The notes: a model not told the origin generated them from the sequence alone. Positions 1-6,436 are shown, counted from the first letter of the stretch. The stretch: DNA of 6,483 nt from Flavobacterium psychrophilum (GCA_945878515.1 CAMCTL010000181.1:1-6483), one strand, 5' to 3'. A program made the numbers and translations.

Positions 1-564
1 TTTATGCCTTTCTTGACAGAGGAAATTTGGCAATTATTGGCAGAAAGAACGCAAGACGAAGCTTTGATTGTTTCTACTTGGCCAGAAATAAAACAGTTCA
101 ATACGCAATTAATTACCGATTTCGAAAATACGATTGAAGTGATTTCTGGAATTAGAACCATTCGTAAAGACAAGAACATTCCGTTTAAGGATGCGATTGA
201 ATTGAAAGCGATTAACAATGATGCAGCTTCGATTTATTTTGATGCTGTTGTGACCAAATTAGGAAATATTAATTCCTTGGAATACGTGTCGGATAAAGTG
301 GATGGCGCGTTGTCTTTTCGTGTGAAATCGAATGAGTATTTCATACCAATTACTGGTAACATTGATGTTGCAGCTGAAATTGAAAAACTAACTGCTGAGT
401 TGGTTTACACTCAAGGTTTCTTGAAATCAGTTCAAAATAAATTGTCTAACGAGAAATTTGTAAACGGAGCACCAGAGAAAGTTTTGGCAAACGAAAGACA
501 AAAAGAAGCTGACGCATTGGCGAAAATTGAGACGATTGAGCAGAGTTTGGCTGGGTTGAAATAA
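1..564 (+). CDS. valS: Valine--tRNA ligase, C-terminal part (5' end outside window)
   Basis: Valyl-tRNA synthetase charges tRNA-Val with valine in the cytoplasm. Only the last 187 residues are present; the frame is open from base 1, so the ATG at position 4 is an internal Met and not the start. The opening segment FMPFLTEEIW is the conserved motif of the class I anticodon-binding domain, which fills roughly the first 110 residues. Residues of about 122-186 form the C-terminal coiled-coil tRNA-binding arm of ValS, beginning at IDVAAEIEKL and including the typical NEKFVNGAPEKV stretch, followed by an alanine/glutamate-rich helix. The gene ends in TAA and is followed within 30 bp by a hairpin terminator. 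Family assignment is firm from these motifs. Nothing can be said about its promoter or the catalytic HIGH/KMSKS motifs, which would lie upstream. Confidence 0.96.
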   Translation, partial: FMPFLTEEIWQLLAERTQDEALIVSTWPEIKQFNTQLITDFENTIEVISGIRTIRKDKNIPFKDAIELKAINNDAASIYFDAVVTKLGNINSLEYVSDKVDGALSFRVKSNEYFIPITGNIDVAAEIEKLTAELVYTQGFLKSVQNKLSNEKFVNGAPEKVLANERQKEADALAKIETIEQSLAGLK

Positions 565-590
565 AACTTTTAAACAGTTCTTAAAATATG

Positions 591-627
591 AAATCCCAAT
601 CCTGAAAGAATCAGAATTGGGATTTTT
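591..627. terminator. Intrinsic terminator between convergent valS and PepSY genes
   Basis: A perfect 10-bp stem (AAATCCCAAT, 591-600, with ATTGGGATTT, 616-625) continues after one C/A mismatch into a 4-bp stem (CTGA/TCAG) closed by an AAGAA loop. On the + strand the stem runs into five T, which suits termination of valS. On the - strand it is followed by TTTCATATTTT, a weaker U-tract. It lies between the stops of two converging genes (564 and 647), so it probably works in both directions, better for valS. Confidence 0.85.
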
Positions 628-646
628 AATTTATAAAAATTAGTTA

Positions 647-1195
647 CTATCCAAACAAAATCAAGAACAACAACGGGAATACAACTCCAGCGACTGCTAG
701 TTTCCAACCTCGGTTTTTCCAACTAAATTTACCAGCTTTTATCATTATGGTTCCGGTTAAGGCGATGATGATTAAACTTATCGCAAATATATCAGAATAA
801 TAAATCCAAAAATTAGAGGTGTTTTTGTGCAATTTCATCGTTTGGCTGATGATTGGCGTTTTGATAAAAGAAATGATTTCTCCTTTTCCGGTTTTCATAT
901 CGATTTCGACATCGTGGTTTTCGAAAGAGATTTTAAATTCATCTTTTTTGACCATATGACGTCTGAATTTATCTTTTATGTCTAGTTTTTTTCCTAAATC
1001 TTCTGCAAATTTTTCATTGATTTCACTTTCTTCAGGAAGTTGTACTTCGATGGCTTTGGTTTCGGTGGTATATTTTTCGGCGTGCCACATATCTCTGTGG
1101 TTCATTAATAATCCTGAAAAGGCGAAAGAAACAATAAGTCCGATATAAAAATAGCCCAAATCTCGGTGTAAGTTTCTGAAGTTGATTATTTTCAT
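647..1195 (-). CDS. PepSY-associated transmembrane protein, partner of the siderophore receptor
   Basis: This 182-residue inner-membrane protein has three predicted helices (about residues 13-32, 131-152 and 164-181) and a soluble loop of about 95 residues between the first two. It matches the short PepSY-associated TM helix type: an N-terminal NLHRDLGYFYIG segment, histidines at the membrane edges (His10, His33, and His123 in MKLHKN), and a YSDIFAISLIIIALTG helix. Relatives are often encoded beside TonB-dependent siderophore receptors and are thought to help reduce or release iron, the histidines being possible haem ligands; that role is inferred, not shown. It lies 60 bp downstream of the receptor on the same strand with no promoter-like TAnnTTTG in the gap, so co-transcription is likely. 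Start ATG is at 1193-1195, preceded by an A-rich leader without a Shine-Dalgarno; stop is TAG. Confidence 0.85.
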   Translation of the reverse strand: MKIINFRNLHRDLGYFYIGLIVSFAFSGLLMNHRDMWHAEKYTTETKAIEVQLPEESEINEKFAEDLGKKLDIKDKFRRHMVKKDEFKISFENHDVEIDMKTGKGEIISFIKTPIISQTMKLHKNTSNFWIYYSDIFAISLIIIALTGTIMIKAGKFSWKNRGWKLAVAGVVFPLLFLILFG

Positions 1196-1255
1196 TTTGT
1201 GTTTTGTTGAAGTTTAGTTAAAAATATTTGACTCGTTTTTTGATTAATGGTTTAA

Positions 1256-3526
1256 TTAGAATTTATATTTTAAGCTTGTCATAATTTGGCGTGGCGCAAT
1301 CGGGTTGATACTGTAATTTTCGTGTACGGTATAATTCAATTCATTGTTAATGTTCGATAACTTGCACAAGATCGAAAATTTCTTCCAATTATAACCCACC
1401 GAAGCATCAATTGTAGTGTAGCCTTCAAGAGGGATTTCTCGGTCATTGATTCCATTTGGTTTGGTAGCATCATACTGGTTATTCCAACCTCCAAGTCGAT
1501 CTCCAATATAGTTTCCGATGGCTCCAAAAGAAATTCCTTTTAACGCACCCGATTGTAAGGTGTAGAAAAAGCTTAAATTAGCAGTATTTGCTGGAGTTCT
1601 TACCAAGCGATCTCCCTCTATGAAACTGCCGTTTGCTCCTGTTGTTTTTGAATAACGCATATCATTATAACTATACCCTGCAATGATATTCAATCCTTCG
1701 ATTGGTCTTGCGGTAATGTCAAATTCAACACCTTTACTTTTGGTTTCTCCGCTCAAAGTTTTGATAGTAGTGTCTGTATTTATTGTAGTTCCGTCTGCTT
1801 TGAATTCGGCAGTTTGGGCTAAATTGCTGTTGATAATTTGATAAACTGTAATATTGATACTCAATAATCCTTTCCAAAAATCATTCTTGATTCCTGCTTC
1901 ATATTGATCAATAATTGATGGTTTTATGGGTTGCAAATCTACTGTTGTTCCCGTATTTGGTGTAAATGAATTCGAATAACTGGCAAATACCGACATATCT
2001 TTTGTAGGTTGATAAACCAATCCTAGCTTAGGAGAGAAAGCATTATCCAAACGTTTTGCGCCTTCGGTAATAGTGTTTTTTACCAAATTATTAGTGTCGG
2101 CTTGTGACTCTTGCCAAGACCAACGGATTCCTGCCAAAAGCTTAATTTTTTCTGTAAATGAAATTAAATCTTGAGCAAAAACTCCAAAACGGTTGGTGTT
2201 GGTAGTAACTATTTGTGTAGTGGTAACGTTTTTTGGAAGATCATTTCTTTGAGTCGCTGGATCGAAAGAAAATAGATTTATTGTGTCATAATAATTAACA
2301 ACATATTTACCATCGTTATTTATTGACACTGCTTTTTCCGAAAATGTAAAAGCATAAGCCGTAGCCAATGAATTTTCCCAATCGGCTCCTGTAAAGAATT
2401 GGTGTTTGATGCTTCCGGTTTTAAAACATCCTTGTAAACTCAGTTGGTCTCCAAAGATTTGTTCTAAATTTTTATTTTTTCCTAGTGGTCTGTTGGTGTC
2501 TCCAAAAACAGTTTCGTTTTTTTCGTCGTTGGGCTGAATTCGCTCTGTGCCAAAAGATTGTCTGTCATAAGATTGAAAAGAGGAATTGAAGTTTAATTTC
2601 CATCTTTTGTTAAAATCGTGATTTATCAAGGCAGAAGCACTAGTAGATTTCGTTTGTCCATTAGACCAAAGTGCTCCAAAATAGGTATTTCTTGAAACCT
2701 CTGCAATTTCTTTTCCAATGGCTCCCGTTCCAAAATCGGGTGTCCAATCGGCGCTCAAATAATCGCCTTGGAGTGTAATTTGGGTTTTATTTGTTACATT
2801 AAATAATATAGATGGGTTGAAGTAAATGCGTTTGTTTTTTACCACATCTCTAAAACTTTCTGAATTTTCATAAGAACCATTTATTCTATACGCAATATTG
2901 TTATTCAAAGGGCCATAAAAATCAAGTGTTGGTTTATAAAAAGCATAACTTCCTACTTGCATCGAAATTTCTCCTCCACTTTTGAAAGAAGGCGTTTTGG
3001 TAACCAAATTTAGAATTCCTCCTGGGGCTACATTTCCAAATAATAATGCTGAACCACCTTTTAGAAACTCTACTTTTTCAAGACCTGAAACCTCAGGAAT
3101 GGAACCGGCATTGTAACGGAAACCATTTTTAAACATATTGTTTGCTGACATATCGTAACCTCTTGAGTAGAAAGATTCTTGTGCTCCACCACGGGCAGAA
3201 CTTACATAAATACCGTTGGCATTTTTGATTACTTCACTCAAACGAATGGCTTGTTGTTGTTCGATAATTTCAGCTCCAATTACTTGAATAGTTTGTGGTG
3301 CATCCATTGGTTTTAATCCAGAACGCAGGGTTGTCAAAGGTTTGGGTTGTTTGTGAGTGGTAACAATAACTACTTTCAATAGGGCTGCTTTTTTGGGTTT
3401 TATAGTGTCTAGGTTTTCAAAAATTGCTTTGTCAAATTCTGTCGATTCTGCTGAAAATCCATTGTCTTGAGCCAATACATTTAGACCATATAATAAAAAT
3501 AATTTGGGTAGTAAAATAGTTTTCAT
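1256..3526 (-). CDS. TonB-dependent siderophore receptor (outer membrane)
   Basis: This protein imports ferric siderophores across the outer membrane using TonB/ExbBD energy. The chosen start (ATG 3524-3526, 756 residues) gives a standard signal peptide, cleaved near VLA|QDN at residues 19-20. A hydrophobic LKVVIVTT segment near residue 50 resembles a TonB box. The plug domain (about 74-178) shows DAPQTIQVIGAEII, the SRGYDM motif and LKGGSALLFGNVAPGGILNL, hallmarks of the siderophore-receptor subfamily. The rest is a 22-strand-type barrel ending in YKF, with the terminal aromatic residue expected of barrel proteins. There is no N-terminal carboxypeptidase-regulatory-like domain, so it is not a SusC-type glycan transporter, and no signalling (STN) domain is evident. 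An in-frame ATG at 3577 would add 17 residues but sits inside the promoter. The specific siderophore cannot be told from sequence. The PepSY protein follows in the same transcript. Confidence 0.93.
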   Translation of the reverse strand: MKTILLPKLFLLYGLNVLAQDNGFSAESTEFDKAIFENLDTIKPKKAALLKVVIVTTHKQPKPLTTLRSGLKPMDAPQTIQVIGAEIIEQQQAIRLSEVIKNANGIYVSSARGGAQESFYSRGYDMSANNMFKNGFRYNAGSIPEVSGLEKVEFLKGGSALLFGNVAPGGILNLVTKTPSFKSGGEISMQVGSYAFYKPTLDFYGPLNNNIAYRINGSYENSESFRDVVKNKRIYFNPSILFNVTNKTQITLQGDYLSADWTPDFGTGAIGKEIAEVSRNTYFGALWSNGQTKSTSASALINHDFNKRWKLNFNSSFQSYDRQSFGTERIQPNDEKNETVFGDTNRPLGKNKNLEQIFGDQLSLQGCFKTGSIKHQFFTGADWENSLATAYAFTFSEKAVSINNDGKYVVNYYDTINLFSFDPATQRNDLPKNVTTTQIVTTNTNRFGVFAQDLISFTEKIKLLAGIRWSWQESQADTNNLVKNTITEGAKRLDNAFSPKLGLVYQPTKDMSVFASYSNSFTPNTGTTVDLQPIKPSIIDQYEAGIKNDFWKGLLSINITVYQIINSNLAQTAEFKADGTTINTDTTIKTLSGETKSKGVEFDITARPIEGLNIIAGYSYNDMRYSKTTGANGSFIEGDRLVRTPANTANLSFFYTLQSGALKGISFGAIGNYIGDRLGGWNNQYDATKPNGINDREIPLEGYTTIDASVGYNWKKFSILCKLSNINNELNYTVHENYSINPIAPRQIMTSLKYKF

Positions 3527-3533
3527 CGAATGT

Positions 3534-3550
3534 TTATTTAGACTTAATAA
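3534..3550. promoter_or_regulatory. Probable operator A, in the receptor 5' leader
   Basis: TTATTTAGACTTAATAA is a 17-bp palindrome around a central A with one mismatch (7 of 8 arm positions pair). It lies between the predicted transcription start (near 3556) and the receptor ATG at 3526. Its left part belongs to GTTTATTTAGACT (3532-3544), which recurs exactly at 3593-3605 on the other side of the promoter. A repressor bound here would block transcription just after initiation. Identity of the regulator is inferred only. Confidence 0.6.
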
Positions 3551-3561
3551 AAATAGTGATG

Positions 3562-3592
3562 CAAATATAAAAACCATTCTCTAATATACAAA
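3562..3592 (-). promoter_or_regulatory. Promoter of the siderophore receptor operon
   Basis: Read on the - strand, TTTG (3589-3592) is followed by exactly 19 bases and then TATATTTG (3562-3569). This matches the Bacteroidota housekeeping promoter pattern TTTG-N19-TAnnTTTG at every defined position. Transcription would begin near 3556, giving a leader of about 30 nt before the ATG at 3526. Palindromic candidate operators lie on both sides. Confidence 0.8.
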
Positions 3593-3594
3593 GT

Positions 3595-3617
3595 TTATTT
3601 AGACTAAATCTTAATAA
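3595..3617. promoter_or_regulatory. Probable operator B, upstream of the receptor promoter
   Basis: The core ATTTAGACTAAAT (3597-3609) is a perfect 6+1+6 palindrome. It also sits in a wider 23-bp dyad, TTATTTAGA then five bases then TCTTAATAA, with 8 of 9 arm positions pairing. It abuts the -33 element on its upstream side and shares the 13-bp sequence GTTTATTTAGACT with the leader site. The TTAGnCTAA core resembles the centre of DtxR/IdeR-type metal-repressor boxes; a Fur-type regulator is the alternative. An overlapping AT-only palindrome, TTAATAATAATTATTAA (3611-3627), adjoins it. Confidence 0.6.
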
Positions 3618-3660
3618 TAATTATTAACATTTTATTAGGAGTTGTTTACCAATGATTTGT

Positions 3661-3694
3661 AGCAAAAAAAATCTTGCTCTTTTAGGGCAAGATT
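3661..3694 (-). terminator. Intrinsic terminator of the lipoprotein/esterase/SGNH operon
   Basis: On the - strand an 8-bp stem (AATCTTGC with GCAAGATT; arms at 3687-3694 and 3670-3677) extends, after one mismatch, by two further pairs to an AAA loop. It is followed by six more T (3664-3669). It lies 28 bp downstream of the stop of the 3722-4195 gene and just before the receptor's regulatory region, so it insulates the iron operon from read-through. Confidence 0.9.
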
Positions 3695-3721
3695 CTGATT
3701 TTGGGTTGAAAAAAGTGATTA

Positions 3722-4195
3722 TTATTCGGTTTTCTTCATCGAATAACGGACTATACTTGGTTTGCCTTGTTGAATTCCGGAAACTTCAATGACTATTCGG
3801 TTTTTGATATTGGGTTGGTAAACAATTTTTCTTGGATAAACGTTGTTGGGATTTTCAAAAACCAGTTGCCTTTGAACTTCAATATTGTGGTTGAAAGTTA
3901 TGGGTTTGTCCTCGTTTTGACCTCTAATAGAAGAAATATAAAATAGTTTTTCGCCTTTTTGACTCAACTGGATTTTTTCAAAATGCAAGGTGTCTTTTCT
4001 GTTTATGTAGAAGCTTTCAGCAATGTAAAGACTATCATTTACTTTTTTCCAAATTTCAATTAGTTTACCATGGTCAGTTTTGTTTTCCCACTGACCAAGC
4101 AACCACTTAGATGATTTCAGAATGTCATTTTTTTTTGATTTTTGACATGAAGTTAGTACAAAAATGATTAATAAAAGGAAAATTTTTCGGGTCAT
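3722..4195 (-). CDS. DUF6265-like lipoprotein of unknown function
   Basis: This is a 157-residue lipoprotein precursor: a basic start (MTRK), a hydrophobic stretch, then the lipobox LTSC with Cys17 as the lipidated residue. The residues after Cys (QKSKKND) are basic rather than the acidic signal that drives surface exposure in this phylum, so a periplasm-facing position is the better guess. The body carries the pattern of the DUF6265 family: WLLGQWEN near residue 31, a G...EIW element at about 43-49, a SLYIAES strand, and FENPNNVYPRKIVYQ near residue 113. It is probably a small lipocalin-like beta-barrel; no ligand or activity is known to me. It follows the esterase by 48 bp on the same strand with no promoter seen between, and a strong terminator lies just downstream, so it is probably the last gene of a three-gene operon. 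Confidence 0.78.
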   Translation of the reverse strand: MTRKIFLLLIIFVLTSCQKSKKNDILKSSKWLLGQWENKTDHGKLIEIWKKVNDSLYIAESFYINRKDTLHFEKIQLSQKGEKLFYISSIRGQNEDKPITFNHNIEVQRQLVFENPNNVYPRKIVYQPNIKNRIVIEVSGIQQGKPSIVRYSMKKTE

Positions 4196-4243
4196 CGTAT
4201 TATAATTTTATTAAGATTTAAAAGATGGTATATTGTTCTTTGA

Positions 4244-4972
4244 TTAAAGATAAAGTTGCACCATTTTTCGCCAATGTCTTGGCTTATGGGCTTCCTCATC
4301 CCAAACATTCAATTGATATCTAATTCCCTTTTCATCTAAAATGCCACATAATTTATAATTACTGTCCAAAAAAGTATCTTCTTGTCCAATGGCCAGCACA
4401 ATATCCATGGCATTCAACTGTTGAATTAAAACGGGATCTTCTATGTTTTTTAAATATTGATTGGGCATATTAAAATAAACGAAATCATTGTGATAGCCAC
4501 TCAACAAATCTGGAAAATAGCCTTTGGATTGGGTTAGGTCATAACGACCACTCATGCCCACCACTTTACAAAATAATTTGGGATGCCGCATCGCCACATT
4601 TACAGCGTGATATGCTCCCAAACTACAGCCAGCTGAAATGATATGGGGGTTTGGATTTAATAAATTGGCCAATGGCAATACCTCCGTAAGAACATACTTT
4701 TCATACTGAATATGCCTATAAATTCGATATCCAGGATCACTAAAACTGTTATAAAATGATTCTAAATCAACACTATCCACACAGAACAATTGTAAATCTC
4801 CATTTGAAATCTTATCTTCTATCGACGCAACAATTTTCCAGTTTTCATAATCAAAAAATCGCCCCATTCGCGGCGGAAAAAACAAAACTTTTGCACCTGA
4901 GTGACCAAAAATTAGAAGCTCCATATCTTTTTCAAGATTTGGGCTATACCATTTGTGATATTCTCTTTTCAT
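4244..4972 (-). CDS. Alpha/beta-hydrolase, putative esterase (COG4947-like)
   Basis: This 242-residue protein has no signal peptide or membrane segment, so it is expected in the cytoplasm. The nucleophile elbow is SAGCSLGAYHA (G-x-S-x-G, Ser117). The likely acid is Asp199 in AIGQEDTFLD, and the likely base is His229 in EEAHKPRHWRKM, completing a Ser-Asp-His triad in the usual order. The start (KWYSPNLEKDMELLIFGHSGAKVLFFPP), with a pre-triad strand followed by MGRFFDYENW, fits the esterase-D-like group of short putative esterases. The usual acyl substrate is unknown. The gene begins 42 bp after the SGNH hydrolase stop and is followed 48 bp later by the lipoprotein gene, all on one strand, which suggests an operon. 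The ATG at 4970-4972 is the first in this frame to give the full conserved N-terminus. Function beyond hydrolase is not claimed. Confidence 0.85.
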   Translation of the reverse strand: MKREYHKWYSPNLEKDMELLIFGHSGAKVLFFPPRMGRFFDYENWKIVASIEDKISNGDLQLFCVDSVDLESFYNSFSDPGYRIYRHIQYEKYVLTEVLPLANLLNPNPHIISAGCSLGAYHAVNVAMRHPKLFCKVVGMSGRYDLTQSKGYFPDLLSGYHNDFVYFNMPNQYLKNIEDPVLIQQLNAMDIVLAIGQEDTFLDSNYKLCGILDEKGIRYQLNVWDEEAHKPRHWRKMVQLYL

Positions 4973-5014
4973 GAAAACGGTTTTTCATTGTGGATAAATA
5001 CCTTTTGATTAAAA

Positions 5015-5629
5015 TCATTTTTCAAGTTTTTTAATCGGAAAAATTTTCGGATGCTTTGTAAATAGATCCAACCATAACTTATATCCCGCTTGAGATAAAT
5101 GCAATCCATCTTCATGATAATACTTAGGATTTGGATTTTCATCATCGTTTAACATCAAATCATAAACACTCAAATAATGAAGATTAATATCTTTTAGCAT
5201 TATCTTTTCTATATTTATATTAGTGTAACGAATGCTTTCAGACAAATACTGTCGACTAAAACTCGGTTTTATTGAGATATAGCTACATGGAATATTGCCA
5301 TATTTCATCTTAATTTTTGCCAATAAATTTTGCAAAAACAAAATCACTTCCTCAGGATGTCTTCCTTCTGCTAAATCATTTTCTCCCGCGTAAATGACAA
5401 TCGCCTCAACAGTATTTAAATTTTTAAAAACTCGATCAAAATACCAAGTGCATGCTGCCAAAGTTGAACCTCCAAAACCTAAATTAACAGCATCATATTC
5501 TTTGAAATGGTTGGACAATTCAGTCCATAAAGTAAATGAAGAACTCCCATAAAACACCAATTTTGGATGAAATTTTAATGTTTCAATTTCTTTTTCTAAC
5601 CGTTCTAAATCTTGATGATACCAAAACAC
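5015..5629 (-). CDS. SGNH/GDSL-family hydrolase
   Basis: This 204-residue hydrolase carries all four SGNH blocks in order: FYGSSSF with nucleophile Ser30 (the GDS Asp is replaced by Ser, common in one branch of the family), NLGFGGST with the oxyanion Gly, YAGENDLA with Asn84, and EDGLHLSQAGY with Asp174 and His177. It has no signal peptide, so it is probably cytoplasmic and acts on small acyl esters or acylated sugars; the substrate is unknown. The start is GTG at 5627-5629. An in-frame TAG lies nine bases upstream, and no internal ATG occurs before the catalytic blocks, so GTG is the only start that keeps the fold. It is the first gene of a likely operon with the esterase (42 bp downstream) and the lipoprotein. 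A candidate promoter lies about 25 bp upstream. Confidence 0.87.
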   Translation of the reverse strand: MFWYHQDLERLEKEIETLKFHPKLVFYGSSSFTLWTELSNHFKEYDAVNLGFGGSTLAACTWYFDRVFKNLNTVEAIVIYAGENDLAEGRHPEEVILFLQNLLAKIKMKYGNIPCSYISIKPSFSRQYLSESIRYTNINIEKIMLKDINLHYLSVYDLMLNDDENPNPKYYHEDGLHLSQAGYKLWLDLFTKHPKIFPIKKLEK

Positions 5630-5653
5630 GCAATGCTAATTTTAAATTTTGAA

Positions 5654-5687
5654 CAAATGTACAAGTTTAAACGAAAAAAAGTACAAA
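5654..5687 (-). promoter_or_regulatory. Candidate promoter of the SGNH hydrolase operon
   Basis: On the - strand TACATTTG (5654-5661) matches the Bacteroidota -7 element TAnnTTTG. The nearest upstream TTTG (5684-5687) is 22 bases away, longer than the ideal 19-21, so the -33 part is weak. Initiation would fall near 5648, giving a leader of about 20 nt before the GTG start, consistent with the start chosen for the gene. Confidence 0.55.
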
Positions 5688-5764
5688 AAAAGAAAGTAGA
5701 AAATGAAATGTTTTGGGTAATATTGCTCCACATGAAAAACTTTTGGACAAAGCTTTCTTTATAG

Positions 5765-5801
5765 TTTGAAATTTCAAATATTTTTAGAAAACTTCTAAAA
5801 A
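5765..5801. repeat. Two AT-rich palindromes upstream of the SGNH operon
   Basis: TTTGAAATTTCAAA (5765-5778) is a perfect 14-bp palindrome. TTTTTAGAA (5781-5789) and TTCTAAAAA (5793-5801) form a perfect 9-bp hairpin with a 3-base loop. The latter abuts the terminator at 5805-5835 and shares its T-tract, so it may be a secondary termination structure; the former could be a regulator site. In DNA this AT-rich, either could be chance. Confidence 0.4.
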
Positions 5802-5804
5802 AAC

Positions 5805-5835
5805 AAAGTCCCAAAACTTGTTGTTTTGGGACTTT
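5805..5835 (-). terminator. Strong intrinsic terminator of the barrel-protein gene
   Basis: A perfect 13-bp stem (AAAGTCCCAAAAC, 5805-5817, with GTTTTGGGACTTT, 5823-5835) encloses a 5-base loop. On the - strand it is followed by GTTTTTTT. It lies about 80 bp after the stop of the broken outer-membrane gene and before the SGNH promoter, so it ends transcripts entering from the right. Confidence 0.88.
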
Positions 5836-5916
5836 TATTAAAATCAAAGTTTTCTATTTCAATCGATTTGACTTCTACTTCATTTGGAATTACCAAAAAT
5901 AAATGATTATATTTCA

Positions 5917-6354
5917 TTAAAATTCAAAGTAAGTCCCAAGCATAAAGTCAACTCTATATAAACTCAAAAAAGTATTTTCGTCGAACTTAAATGTATCTCT
6001 ATAGCCATTAGAGCCTTCAATACTATATTTTTTGAGAGCCCCGCCTGAGAAAGAAAAAGTTGGACCTACTTTGAAATTTTTGGTAATTCCAACATAGTAC
6101 GATAAATCAGAACTAATTCCTAAATTCCCTCCCTTGGCTTCGTAGGTGTTAAAGAAGGTTCGTTTTTCGGAGTAATTTATGTACCCGACGGACAAATCAA
6201 AAACAACAGTATCTAAAGGAGAAAAACCTTGTGCATTCCAACCTGATGTAAGTCCAATGAAATTGATAGTATTTGTTTGATTAAGACTTCCTTCACCTTG
6301 AAAACCGTTTGGCTCGGTAAAAATAATACTATTTAACCCGTTGGGTGTAATTAT
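5917..6354 (-). pseudogene. Outer-membrane beta-barrel protein, C-terminal remnant
   Basis: The frame is open for 145 codons from 6354 to a TAA at 5917-5919, and is closed upstream by a TAA at 6355-6357. It contains no ATG near its beginning; the only Met is nine residues from the end (DFMLGTYFEF). A TTG at 6193-6195 could be read as a start, but barrel-like sequence continues in frame well upstream of it (NINFIGLTSGW, SPLDTVVFDL), so this is not a natural N-terminus. The protein has alternating hydrophobic strands, Gly- and Tyr-rich turns and a terminal Phe, typical of an outer-membrane barrel that the Bam machinery would insert. No signal peptide remains, so a product could not reach the membrane. 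The intact terminator downstream suggests recent damage. The exact barrel family is not recognised. Beyond 6354 the DNA changes to palindromes and a + strand frame, pointing to insertion or rearrangement. Confidence 0.65.
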
Positions 6355-6373
6355 TTAAAGTAAAATAAATCGG

Positions 6374-6436
6374 ATAAATATTGGTCAAGATACTGAAATT
6401 CAGTATCTTGAAGTCGCAAAACAAACCAATATTTAT
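6374..6436. repeat. Nested inverted repeat overlapping a start codon
   Basis: Outer arms ATAAATATTGGT (6374-6385) and ACCAATATTTAT (6425-6436) are perfect 12-bp complements. Inside is a second perfect palindrome, TCAAGATACTGAA (6385-6397) and TTCAGTATCTTGA (6399-6411), around one base. The 13 bases 6412-6424 are unpaired. The last two bases of the outer right arm are the AT of the ATG at 6435. As RNA this would fold into a long stem that buries the start codon; as DNA it could be a recombinase or regulator site. Confidence 0.75.

Noticed and set aside
1336..1527. A 63-codon reading frame on the - strand inside the receptor gene
   Set aside because: It lies in another frame within a confidently assigned coding region, resembles no known family and has no promoter.
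3527..3577. A 17-codon N-terminal extension of the siderophore receptor, from the ATG at 3577
   Set aside because: It overlaps the promoter -7 element and spacer and would precede a complete signal peptide, so it is unlikely to be transcribed or translated.
4756..4974. A 72-codon reading frame on the + strand
   Set aside because: It is antisense to the esterase gene, which has a full set of catalytic motifs; the antisense product has no recognisable features.
5537..5548. Loss of the GDS aspartate (GSS instead) as a sign that the SGNH hydrolase is inactive
   Set aside because: Ser in place of that Asp occurs in many active-looking family members, and the Ser, Gly, Asn and Asp-His residues are all present.
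5605..5847. An 80-codon reading frame on the - strand across the region upstream of the SGNH hydrolase
   Set aside because: It translates half of a terminator hairpin, the hydrolase promoter and the start of the hydrolase in another frame. Its Phe/Ile/Lys-rich product reflects AT-rich non-coding DNA.
5917..6195. A complete 92-residue gene starting at the TTG at 6193-6195
   Set aside because: Barrel-like coding sequence continues in frame for about 50 further codons upstream, and no signal peptide follows the TTG. It is better read as part of a truncated gene.
6374..6436. The nested inverted repeat as a CRISPR unit, integron attC site or plain terminator
   Set aside because: There is only one copy and no spacer array, no clear GTTRRRY/RYYYAAC core pair is present, and neither strand has a T-run directly after the stem.
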